From Gp6-AA40 sp963742105 (GTDB lineage Bacteria > Acidobacteriota > Vicinamibacteria > Vicinamibacterales > UBA2999): a stretch of 64,000 nucleotides of DNA. The position numbers were made by a program, and so were the translations under genes. Position 1 is the stretch's first letter. Every line of letters begins with the position of its first letter. This document shows, piece by piece, positions 10,697 through 21,052 of this stretch. The notes beneath the pieces are model-generated. The model did no database searches and had not been told where the DNA came from. It saw nothing but the letters and a program-made list of their open reading frames with translations. Location of the stretch: the NCBI GenBank assembly GCA_963742105.1, contig CAVUKN010000007.1, positions 1 to 64,000 of the forward strand. The letters run 5' to 3'.

Positions 10697-11236
10697 GTGC
10701 TTCGACTTACTCATGCATCTTGCCGTCCCCGTGAACCGCGTTCCCTGGATCCGACCAGGCGTGCGCGGCTCTCAGGGTTTGCGCTGACGGACCTCCTCAT
10801 TGCGGGGGCGCTGCTCATTCTTTTTTCGGTCGGCACAATGATCGCGATGGTCCGGATCAATCGGACTGCCGCAGTGAACCGGAATTACGTGGCGGCGCAG
10901 GCGATTGTTCGAAATCAAATCGATCAAGCACTGGCAGCGACTTACACGCCGACGTCGGTCGCAGCGATTCTCGCTGTCACCGCCGCGGGTGCGGACCAGG
11001 ACGGCGACGGCGAGGGCGATGGTGAACTGTTCCAGAGCGATGTTCCGATTCTGGTCGCTCGAGACACGTTGATCGGCAACTCGCAGGTCGCGGTCATCAC
11101 CGGCAACCTTTACCGGCATGTAGCGATCGTCGACGCAACGCTCCAGCTGCGCCGGGTTTCCTTTCTTCTTTCCTATCAATACCGAGGACAAACCTACCGT
11201 TATCGGATGACGACGCTGCGGGCTCAGGATCGCTGA
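10697..11236 (+). CDS. Type IV prepilin-like (minor pilin/pseudopilin) protein
   Basis: A 179-residue frame starts with GTG at 10697. A short basic leader ends in Gly, followed by FALTDLLIAGALLILFSVG, the pattern of a class III (PilD) signal: Gly/Phe cleavage site and a hydrophobic helix. Position +5 is Asp instead of the usual Glu. The rest (AAQAIVRNQIDQAL, QYRGQTYRYRMTTLRA) looks like a small periplasmic pilin head. A possible alternative start reads MHLAVPVNRVPWIRPG and would need one extra base near 10785. Two further pilin-like genes follow, one base and then a 4-base overlap away, so this heads a minor-pilin operon. No ATPase or secretin gene is in the window. Confidence 0.68.
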   Translation: MLRLTHASCRPREPRSLDPTRRARLSGFALTDLLIAGALLILFSVGTMIAMVRINRTAAVNRNYVAAQAIVRNQIDQALAATYTPTSVAAILAVTAAGADQDGDGEGDGELFQSDVPILVARDTLIGNSQVAVITGNLYRHVAIVDATLQLRRVSFLLSYQYRGQTYRYRMTTLRAQDR

Positions 11237-11237
11237 C

Positions 11238-12182
11238 ATGCACATCCGACTTACAGCGAGCCGCGGATTTACCCTTGCGGAAACGATGATCAGCGCCGTC
11301 CTCGTCGCGGTGGTTGGCGGCGTTGCGGTCAATTTGTTGATCGGCGGTTTCGTGCAGTTTGCGCGAAATGTTGCGCTCAATCAGAGCGCGCAACAATCGC
11401 GCTCGACGCTCAACACGATCGTGCGGCGACTGGAGCGGCGATCCACAGTCCGCAACTGGTGACTCTTTCGAGTGGGGCGCTCGTCCAGTCGAGTGGCACA
11501 TATGCACCCGGCGTTCGTTTTCACCGGATCATCGGCGGCGCCTACAAAATCATTGATCCGGTCAGCGTGACCTTGGGAACAGGTTCGACGGCTCTCTCTG
11601 TACACGAGCGCGAATACAACGACACTTACGCTCACCTTCAATGGCGCCTGGCCCACGCCCAGTGTGCGGAGACCGCGCGCTTTTCGAATCCGAGTGATAT
11701 CCGCGAAACCGTTTCAACGGGAACGAGCCCGGGAGAAAAGCCGGGACGGAAAATCGAGCGCTGTCGGCAGCGTCAGCGGGACGAATCCAAAAAGTGTGAC
11801 GGTCACGCTGCAAAGCGCGCCGGGGAAGCAGATCCTTTGCGGCAACCCATGCCATATCATCCGTGAAGCGGCCCTGGTCGCGGTCGACGTCAACGGCCGT
11901 GCCAGCTGCGTTATTACGATTCAACGGCGGATCTGAATTCTTTTGTGGTGGTCGCACGCGATCTCGACCCCCTTCCACGCGAACGCGACGCTTCCGGAAC
12001 AATCATTCAACCTTTCGGGCTCGCCACGGTGAATGGACGAATCCAGGTGCTTTGCGATGTGCCGGTGCGCATCAATGACTACCAGGCCGACTCTCTCCCG
12101 GCTGCGGCAAACGGACGAGTTCAACGGATTTCTCCGAACTGGCAGCAGCGTCGTTTTGAAAAGCAACCTCGCCACGAAATGA
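11238..12182 (+). CDS. Prepilin-type N-terminal methylation protein (PilW-like minor pilin), frameshifted as assembled
   Basis: It begins one base after the previous stop. The leader MHIRLTASRG/FTLAETMISAVLV is a textbook prepilin peptidase site: Gly at -1, Phe at +1, Glu at +5. The N-terminal helix continues through VAVNLLIGGFVQFAR. Downstream frames contain SSGTYAPGVRFHRIIGGAY, TLTLTFNGAWPTPSV, SVTVTLQSAPGKQIL, and the end DEFNGFLRTGSSVVLKSN. About 314 residues when joined. Breaks are near 11,450, 11,600, 11,680, 11,760, 11,910 and 12,090. The size and position (second, before a PilX-like gene) suggest a PilW-type minor pilin. The TGA stop overlaps the next start ATG. Confidence 0.7.
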
Positions 12183-14265
12183 ACATCGCCACCCACTCAT
12201 TCCGCTTCGGAACCGCGAATCGGGCAATGGAATTCTGGTGGCTTTGACCACGATCGCGATTCTCTTTCCGCTCGTCGCCATCTGCTTTAACAAAACCGGC
12301 GGGGTGACGAACCTGACGCGGCGCGATCGCGACTACGTCGCGTGCAATGCGGCTGCCGAAGCGGCGTTGGAATACACCTTCGCAAAATGGAAGGCGTGGA
12401 TTAAAGCCAACGGTGGACGCATCCCGACGGTGGCCAACTGCGCCAACACCAGTTCACCGGCTACGACGCAGGTCGGCGCGACAGCGGCAGACGCCCAGGC
12501 GTTGTTCAACGCGACCCTGAAATTCAATGGCGCCACCGTGACCGAACTTGTCCTCGAACCGGTTGACGGAAACGACATCCCGATCAGCAGCTCACTGACC
12601 GCGGATCAGCAGAAAAGCGCGATGCGCACCTTCATGCCGCTCGAATCGATGCCGCGGCGCGTTGGGCGCGCCTACAATTATCGTGCGACCGTCAGCGTGC
12701 AAATGCCCTCGCGCGGGGGTCCCGCTGTGACTCGCGTCATGCGCTACTTTCGCAAGACGGACGCATCTCTCTGGCAGGCGATGATGTGGTACGAAGGAGA
12801 TCTCGAGCTTTTCCCGACGCCGGACATGACGCTCTACGGCTGGCTGCACACGAATTCGAATGCCTATCTCACGCACGCCGCCAACAGCAACAACCTGACC
12901 CTCAACTCCGATTTTACCTTCTCGGGAAGTCCGTCCACGGTGAACAAGGGACTGCACTCCGAAATCAAAGATCCGCTTGGCCTCATCTACGGCGTGTCCC
13001 AGCTCCAGGAGGTGATCGAGCCATCCTGGCAGAGTTGGAAAGAACCAGTTTGGAACAGTGGCGGTTACGATACCCAAGTCGGAAATATCCCGCGCCTCGA
13101 TCCGCTGCCGGTGCGTCGTGAAGATGCCATCAACACCACGGATACAAATCTCAACAACGATTCGCTGCGCGAAATCATCGAACGCACTGCCGACACCAAC
13201 GGCGACGGGCAACGGACGGCGACCGACGACACGGTCGATTTCGCTGATCGTCGCTATTACAACGTGGCCGATTTCAAGATCATCGTAAACCGCGCGGCGG
13301 CCGCTCCGGCCGACCGGATCAAGGTGCTCGATCGCAATGATGTCCGCCTCGATCCGTCGACGAACACCTTCGCGGCCAACATCATTCAACCAGGCGCTGG
13401 GTAAAAGTACGACGACCGGTCTTCCGTCCACCAAGGATTTTTACGACTATCGCCAGGCCGGCAATATCACGAGCAGTTCTGCGAGTGCCGCCGACAAGAC
13501 GGAAGGGCACGTCACGGTGACGAACATCGATGTCTCGAAGCTCACGCCGATCCTCAACAATCCGAGCAATGCGAGCTACTACACGAACGGAGTCATTTAC
13601 TTTAAGGATGAGACGCCGGCAAATACCGTCGGCGTCAACAACACCAAAGCGGTCCGTTTGCAAAAAGGCGGCTCCCTGCCGAACACGGGAATGACGATTG
13701 TCACCGAAGACGGCCTTTACGTGCAGGGCGATGTACAACACCGGCACCACATATGATGCGGGCGGCAACCCCGTGATGACTCCCGGCTCCAATCAGCCCT
13801 CCGGCGACCTTCTCGACAATGTCGTCAGTGGTTACTCGCTCAAATCGGCGGCCGTGTGCGCCGACGCTGTCACGTTTCTTTCGAACAGCTGGCAGGACGC
13901 GTACACCTTATCAAACTCCGACGAGTTCACGCGTCGGCACTGCCACCACTTTCAATACCGCCTTCTTCGGTCATGTTCCGACGAACAGCGCGTACGGAAC
14001 TGCTACCGACGACGGGACGCTCAACCGCAGCGGCGGCGGCATCAATTTCCCGCGCGTTCTCGAGAACTGGAACGGCACCGCGCTCACTTACCACGGTTCG
14101 ATGGTGCAATTATTCGACAGCAAAGTTTTCAAAACGCCATGGGTTCCGTACATCTACGGCGCCGCGAAACGGCCGTGGGCGTTTGAAACGCGCTTCCTGA
14201 ACGATCCTCCGCCGGGGCCGTTGACTTCACCGAGCGATCGCGCGGACGTTTCTTCCGTCCCTTGA
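12179..14265 (+). CDS. Large PilX-like secreted/pilus-tip protein, frameshifted as assembled
   Basis: ATG at 12179 overlaps the preceding stop. With one base removed near 12205 the N-terminus reads RNRESGNGILVALTTIAIL, the PilX-type pattern of a short basic segment and a hydrophobic helix lacking a classic cleavage motif. A long extracellular part of over 600 residues follows, with many Asn/Thr/Ser and aromatic residues: TLYGWLHTNSNAYLTHAAN, TVEDGLYVQGDV-like text (TEDGLYVQGDV), and near the end VPYIYGAAKRPWAFETRFL. Breaks lie near 13,400, 13,730 and 13,935. Such proteins occur in minor-pilin operons and can form the pilus tip. The function is inferred from position and N-terminus; no adhesin domain is recognised. 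Confidence 0.65.
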
Positions 14266-14266
14266 T

Positions 14267-14865
14267 GTGAAAACGAAACGAATCATTGCGAGGGCGATTG
14301 CGCTTCTTGGGTTGCTGCTCGCGTCTGCACCGGTCGAAGCGCTCGACTTTCATTTGCGCGAACATCGCGTCCGCAACCTCGATGGCGATTCGTTCGATCC
14401 TGTACTTCGCGCACCAGGAGAACAAACTTTTCTATCGGCCGCCGTGGTCATGGACGTGGCAGGACTCGACTGAAGAATTCGTCGCACGTCCGCCGCTGCC
14501 GTCGCGGGGTCGTCTGGTTTTGCAGGCGATGAAACCGTATCCGGGCTTGGCTCGGCCTGGCACCACCGAAGGGCTGGAAGTGTATCGCAAACATTTCGTG
14601 AATACTCTCCCGAGCGGTTCGAGCAACCCCGGAGGAGGTGGAATGCGTCGTTGACAAAATCGGCGGCCACGAACTGCCGGCGACGCGGGCGACGTTCAAT
14701 TACGAGTGGGGCGGCCGGGCTCGCTGCCAGACGATCATTTACGCAGAGTTCCGGCCCGATCTTTGGCTGGTGATTCGCATCGATTCTTTAAAGGAAGATT
14801 TCGACCGGGTGAAAGGGATCGCGCTCGCCAGTATCGAAGGATTGACCGAAGCGGCCACGCCGTGA
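14267..14865 (+). CDS. Secreted hypothetical protein of the minor-pilin cluster
   Basis: GTG at 14267, one base after the previous stop, begins a signal peptide (MKTKRIIARAIALLGLLLA, cleavage near VEA/LDF). Joined frames give about 198 residues with FAHQENKLFYRPPWSWTWQ, RGRLVLQAMKPYPGL, ECVVDKIGGHELPATRATF and FRPDLWLVIRIDSLKEDFD. The frame changes near 14,400 and 14,635, consistent with single indels. I do not recognise a domain. Its position as last gene of the cluster suggests a periplasmic or secreted accessory protein of the pilus system, but this is inference only. Confidence 0.6.
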
Positions 14866-14900
14866 CGCAGGGCAATACGGCGAGCCGGTTCAATACGCCG

Positions 14901-17900
14901 TCATGGAGCAGGCACGCCCGCAACCGTCCCATGGTATGAGGCCAATCGATACCAAAGCGGCCCCACCCCCGCAGGCTCCGCTTGTTGAACGACGATGATG
15001 GTTTCGTCACCCATCGCGACGGCCGGCTCCGCGGCAGTCACTTCGATATGGAGAGGATTATCCCACGCCAAACGATCGCCGTTGAACCTCGCCACCCGGC
15101 ATGAGACCGGACTCACGAGCGTCCCCAGTTGTTGCACCGCGACCAGATCGTTTCCATTTAGACCGACGGCGGGCCGAAGCCCTGCGGATTCGTACGTTGA
15201 CGGTTCGCTCCATTGAATTCGCGTTCCGGTGATCTGCCCGGTCCGCAGCCATAGCGGACCGACTCCTGCTCCGATTGGTGCACCGCAACCACGCGGTTTC
15301 CAGCGATCGCCACAGCCGGTTGGATCGCATTCGTTTCGTATTGAACGCTTTCTCCCCAATCAATCCGCGCGCCAGCGATGCGCCCGACACGATAAGTCAA
15401 CGGTCCGACGCCTTCGCGAGCTTGTTGCACACAGACCGCCGTATTGCGCCACATCGCGACGGAGGGGTGCGCGCCACCGGCGTCAAACCGGATCTGGTCC
15501 CCCCACACGATGTGAGTGGGACGCGCTCGTGAAGACGTCACCTGGCCGAGTCGATAAAAAAGAGGGCTGACGCCTGCAGCCGACTGGTAAACGAGCAGCA
15601 CGTCATCTCCCGCAAACGAGATTGCAGGGCGGGCCCCCAGCGGCTGAATGCGGAGCGCCTCTCCCCATTCGACGCGCAATCCATTGAACCGTCCCAGCCT
15701 GTAGATCAGCGGTCCCGCACCTGCCTCGGTTTGATGCACGGCGAGCGCCAGGCGGATGCTGCCTCGCCCGCTACTTGAATCAGGGCCTTGTCTTCCTGCG
15801 TTCGTAGCGACGGCCGGACTAATGCCCGTGTCGTACTGATAGCTGTCGCCCCATGCCGGAGAAATGCCGGCCGCCACTTCCGGCGATGTCCCCGGCGGCG
15901 TTTTGCTGTCAAGTTCAGCCCAAAACTCCGCGGGTGTTTGCGCTGGCGCATGTCCGTTTGATCCGCGTCGGTACGATCACACGCCGAAGATTCGAAAGCG
16001 GGCGCAGCAATGCCACTTCGCGCGCGGTCGTTTTTGCCGGATGAGCGATGTCTTCCAGCTGACTTGCACTCGGCCAGCGGACCAAGGTCTGCAACCTCCG
16101 TGTAGTCGATATGGAGCGTTCGCAGTGGCATTCCGCGAAGGACGTCGATGTTACGGATTTTGATTCCCGCCGCGTAAAGAATGCTGAGCTTTATGCCGAC
16201 CAGCGGCCGCATCGGAAACTCCGGTGAAAGAACAATTCAATTTCTCCAGGAGGGTGCATCCCGCGATCGCATTGAGATCGCTGATCCCGGTGTTGTCGGC
16301 GTCGAGTTCCTTCAAAGCAGCGTTCTGAATCCACTTGAGATCGGTAACTCCTTTGAGATCGCCGAGGTTCACCACCTGGAGCGGCATTCCTTCCAGCGGA
16401 CTGATGTCGGACACCTGCGTTGTCCGCAGCGAAAGCCAGCGCATCGGCATTTTTCTTAATGGCCTCACGTCGTTGATTTTAGTGTCGCCGCCGTCGAATT
16501 TTTCGAGCGCCATTCCACTCAGAGGCGCGAGGTCCTGCACCGGGGTCATGTAACAGACGAGAACGCGCAACGGACACTTTGCGAGGGGGCCAAGCTGCGT
16601 CACGCCCGTGCTGGAAATATCCAAGTCCGAAATCGGCAAACCTCGGAGCGCCGAGAGATCGTTGATCGGAAGCTTGTGAAGATCGAGGCGATATGTGCCA
16701 TCGGCTTTTTTCTCGATCCTGCTTTCGCGCCAGCCGGCAAGAAGTCGAATTCCCGCGAGCGCCGATGTGAATTTCGCTTCGGTTTCGCGATCCGGAGCGG
16801 AGGCGTCAAATTGCCGCCAAAAGTCCGTTGTGCGCTGAGCTGCACGCTTGTCTCTCTCGCTCCATTCTTCGGAGATGTAGGTCAATCGCGGGAGGCGGCG
16901 CAACGCGGAAACGTTGGGAGCGCCCGGTGAAATCGCGAGATCTTCGAGGGAAGTGCAGGCCAGCAACTGTGAGGCGTCCGCCAGCGGGGCATGGTCGACC
17001 GTGAGTTGTCGCAAAGGCATCGCGCGGAGTGGCAGGAGATCGACGACCTGCGTGCCGCTGAGATGGAGCTCATCGAGTTTGAGCGCATTAATCGGCCGCA
17101 GATCGCGAACATTCGTATTGCTGAGAATCAGCGACCGCAGCTTGGAGCAACCACTCAAGGGAGACAAATCGCTGATCGGATTGTCCGCGAGATTGAGCGT
17201 CCGCAACGGCATCCACGCAACCGCGCCAATGACATCCAGACCACATCCGCGCAGCGACAGCGTTTCAATTGGCATCCCTTGCACAACCGAGAGGTTGCGT
17301 ACCGGAACGCCATCGGCTGCGAACGAGCGGAGTTGCATCCCTCGCAAGGGTGCGAGCTCGGTCACGAGAGTTCGGGTGATGGTGAGCTCGCGCAACGGCA
17401 TGCCCGCGACTGGTTGCAGACTGTCGACTGGCGTGTCGCGCATGCTCAGCTTTTGAAGAGCCATTCCTTTCAGCGGAGAGAGATCGCGGATTTGGAGTCC
17501 GTCGATGTTCAATTCGCGGAGACGCAACGTTGCCAGCGGCGCAAGGTCCCGTGCCCCGCAGTTCGCGATCTGCAGAGCCGCGATTGGCAGATCCCGCAGA
17601 ATCGACAAATCGGGCACGGACAGATCGCTTAAGTTTAGGGCGCACGTGCCGTCCGGAGAATTCTGGATCCGCGAGTCGTTCCATTTTTCCTGCGCCATGA
17701 CACTTTTCAGGCGTGTCCGAATCCGGGCGATGGCAACCTCGGCTTCCCGTCCAAGTGCGCGCGCGATCAGCACGCTGTCGGCGCTCCGCTTTTGCGAAAC
17801 GATTGCATCGAGCAACTGGGCCTGACGAGTTGGTGTCAGCGGAAGCGGACCGCCGTTTTCGCGGACGAGCTGCTCACAAAGAGCAAGGTTCATTTTCGCG

Positions 17901-19750
17901 GACGCGTCATTGGGCCGTAACGCCAGAACACGACGATAGGCTTCGATCGCCTCAGGCAGGCGCTGCATTGCCTCGAGCGTGTGTGCGCGAAACAGATGAT
18001 AGTCGACGTTCTCTGGCGAAAGCTGCAGAGCGAATTCAATCTTCTGGATTGCCTCGTCAAACTTCTGCTCGTCCACAAGCACACGAGCCTGCCCGTGGTA
18101 TGCGGGCGCGGATTTCTGCAAATGCGCCAGCGCCTCCTGGGTGCGTTCGCGTTCCATTTCCGCGCGAGACCGTTCTGCTTCGGCAACGTGCCGCTGTTCT
18201 TCGGCACGAGCCCGCTCACGCGTCGCGATGTTGCGCTCGTTGGAAATGTGGGTGAACGCCGCAAATCCAAGACCGAGCAAGACGACGATGCTCGCACACA
18301 GAATGGCGGCCTCGCGTTGATGTCGACCGACGAGCAGACCGATCTGCTTCAAAAGCCCCGCGCCCTCGGCGGCCGTGGCGAAGCCGCTTTGAAAACGGGT
18401 GATCTCGGCCTGCAGATCCTGCACCGCTGGATAGCGTTTTGTCGGATCGTGCGCGAGCGCCTTCATCGCGACGGCGCCGAGTGAAGCGGGAATCCGTCCC
18501 CCGGGCAGGTGGTGCAAGGTGCGGGCGCCTTTCGCTTCGGGATCGTGATGACGGGACGACGATCGCAGTGGTTCAATTCGACCGGCGCGCACGTTCTCGA
18601 GAATCTCAGCCTTGCCTTGCCCTTGGATCGGCGGACGCAACGCGAGGATCTGGTAAAGAATTGCGCCGAGCGCATAGATATCGGTTCTTTCGTCAAGTGC
18701 CTCGACAGCACCCTCCGCCTGTTCGGGAGACATGTATTGCGGAGTTCCCAGAATGGTGCCTGCCAGTGTTGCGGGACCGCGGCCGGACACGGTGAAATCG
18801 TTGGAGCTGGATGATGGATCAGCCGGCGTGGCCGCAGATGAAGCGGTTTCCGTCGCCGAAGCGAGCGGCACAATCACTGATGCGAGATCCGAGCGCACCT
18901 TCGCCAGACCCCAATCCATCACGAGCACTTCTCCATACGTTCCCAGCATGATGTTGTCCGGTTTCAGGTCGCGATGAATGACTCCCCGCGAGTGCGCGAA
19001 CGCAATCGCATCACAAATTTTTTGAAAAATCGTGAGCAGAATCGTGAGCGGATACTCCTGCGCCACGCCTGGAAATCCCTGCCGTAAAAGCTCCAGCACC
19101 TTCCGCAACGTTTTTCCTTCCACAAACTTCATCGTGTAGAAAACCTGCTCCTGCTCATCGACGCCGAGCTCGTGCACCGGGACAATGTTTGGGTGCTCGA
19201 GTTGTCCGGTGATCTTTGCCTCGGTTACGAAACGCAGCAGGTCGCTTTCGGTCCCTGCGGACAGCATCACCTTCATGGCGACTTTGCGATCAATCGTGAG
19301 CTCTTGAGCCCCGAGAATCGCGCCCATTCCACCACGAGCGACGATTCCGCTGATCTCGTATCTGTGGTCCCGCAGAAATTCTTCCGGCAGCATTCTGCGC
19401 AGGGTCGCGGTTTCCGGCGCAAGCGACTCGCCAGCATCTTCCGACGTTTTGAGCCGGCGCGTTTCGAGAACCACGGGACCAAGCTGCAATTTTTGATGCG
19501 GCCAGACGCGCGTGCATCCGTTCACCGGATTCCCTGCCACGAATGTTCCGTTTACACTTCCGAGATCTTCGATGAAGAGTTCATGGTAATTGACGGTCAA
19601 CTGCGCGTGCCGCGGTGAGATGAGCGGGTCGGCAATGACGATATCGGCGCCCTCGTCGCAGCCGATTACGTAATCTCCCGGCCGGACGATTGTTCGTCCC
19701 CATTCGGCGCCGTCTTTTGTGATGACGATCTCTGTTTCGGGAATGAGCAT
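14901..19750 (-). CDS. Giant membrane Ser/Thr protein kinase: FHA-kinase-TM-TPR-LRR-C-terminal repeats
   Basis: About 1,616 residues when the 3' frames are joined. FHA domain at residues 20-97 (SPRHAQL, GSVNGTF). Kinase at 132-455: glycine loop ARGGMGAILG, Lys in VAMKV, HRDLKPDN near 260, a DWG instead of DFG near 279, and GTPQYMSPEQAEG. Transmembrane helix 481-500, then an Arg/Glu-rich coiled coil, TPRs at about 550-625, and about 20 leucine-rich repeats (MPLRELTITRT type) to roughly residue 1,270. The tail has 45-50-residue repeats of the type GPLxYRxGR, WGE, PAVA, VVxVHQ, like repeats in some secreted bacterial phospholipases. Frame breaks: near 16,220, 16,060, 15,890 and 15,260. Start chosen as ATG at 19750, just before the FHA; an upstream TTG at 19861 is possible. 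Kinase and FHA are cytoplasmic and the LRR/repeat part is outside. Confidence 0.82.
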
Positions 19751-19931
19751 GGCAACGCTCGCTTTCGCTTTCCGGGGACCGTTTTTAACGGTCCGTGCGA
19801 GCGAATTTCCACCCTCTAATCGCGTGGTAATTCCCTCCCCTGTGAAATGACGCGGCCGCAATCCCGATGATCACAGCTGCGCATTTTCCTCGCCGACGCC
19901 AACGCGCAGGCGCTAGAAGCGCGTTCTTTTT

Positions 19932-20819
19932 ATGGATAGTCAAAAGCGCGTTCTGCGGATCGGTCTTCCATCCGGAAGCCTGCAAGAGCCGACGTTCGCG
20001 CTCTTCGCAAAAGCCGGGTTCCATATTTCCGCCTCGCGGCGAAGTTACAAGCCGGCGATCGATGATCCGGAACTGTCGATCCGGCTGCTTCGCGCGCAGG
20101 AAATCAGTCGCGTTACGTGGAGCACGGATTTCTCGACTGCGGGCTGACCGGCAAGGATTGGATTCGAGAATAATGGCTCCGACGTCGCTCGCTCTGTGAA
20201 CTGACGTTTTCAAAAACTTCGCAATCAACCGACGCGCTGGGTGATCGCGGTGCCCGAGGATTCGCCGATTCGGCATGTCAGCGATTTGGAAGGCAAAGTG
20301 ATCGCGACCGAAGCCGTCGATCTCACGCGCGCATATCTGGCGGAGCATGGCGTCACCGCCGAGGTCGAGTTTTCGTGGGGCGCGACGGAGGTGAAGGTTC
20401 CGGACCTCGTCGATGCGATTGCGGACGTGACTGAGACGGGCTCGTCATTGCGCGCCAATAATTTGCGTGTCATCGCCACAATCATGGAATCGTCTCCTCA
20501 ATTCATCGCGAATCGCGCCGCGATCGCTGACGAGTGGAAAAATCAGAAGATCGAGAAGCTGCTTTTGCTTTTGAAAGGCGCCCTCGCGGCGCGCGATAAG
20601 GTCGGACTGAAAATGAACCTTCCCTCCGCCAATCTGAACGCCCTTCTGCAGGCTTTGCCTGCGCTGCGCAATCCTACCGTGGCGCACCTTGCTAATTCGG
20701 ACTGGGTTGCCGTCGAAACCATCATTGACGAACGGATCGTGCGAGAGATCATTCCGCGACTTAAGAGCCTGGGTGCCGAAGGGATCATCGAATATCCTCT
20801 GAACAAGCTGGTTTACTAG
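19932..20819 (+). CDS. hisG: ATP phosphoribosyltransferase, long form
   Basis: First step of histidine synthesis: ATP plus PRPP to phosphoribosyl-ATP. ATG at 19932 starts MDSQKRVLRIGLPSGSL, the usual HisG opening. After a break near 20,115 the frame reads RYVEHGFLDCGLTGKDWI, then after another near 20,200 WVIAVPEDSPIRHVSDLEGK, and the PRPP-binding region DAIADVTETGSSLRANNL. About 295 residues when joined, and the C-terminus DERIVREIIPRLKSLGAEG is the ACT-like regulatory domain of long-form, hexameric, feedback-inhibited HisG. No other his gene is nearby. Divergent from the kinase gene, with 181 bases between. Confidence 0.88.
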
Positions 20820-20931
20820 GAGCCTGGTGAAATAACCGGGCCGCGGCCGCGTATTTTCAGTTGCCGCCTCCTGGCATTCGTGGTTTTCTCGCCGCCCGAT
20901 CGCCGATCGCCAGTTCGCAGAATAGAGACAA

Positions 20932-21036
20932 ATGGGTTCACTTAAGAAGCGCCGAAAAGCCAAGATTGCCAAACACAAACGCAAGAAGCGGATGAAGGAA
21001 AACCGCCACAAGAAGCGTTTGCGGTACAAGTCATAG
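20932..21036 (+). CDS. 34-residue AURKAIP1/COX24-domain (mS38/bS22-like) basic protein
   Basis: A 34-codon gene with ATG at 20932 and TAG at 21034-21036. The product opens MGSLKKRRKAKIAKHKRKK and contains RMKENRHKKRLR; more than half of the residues are Lys, Arg or His. This matches by memory the short AURKAIP1/COX24-domain proteins found in several bacterial phyla, related to mitochondrial ribosomal protein mS38 and the 33-residue mycobacterial bS22. The likely role is a small-subunit ribosomal protein. It lies between hisG and the TPR gene, 16 bases before the latter, all on the plus strand. It is short enough to be skipped by many gene finders. Confidence 0.8.
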   Translation: MGSLKKRRKAKIAKHKRKKRMKENRHKKRLRYKS

Positions 21037-21052
21037 GCGGTAATTTCCGCAG

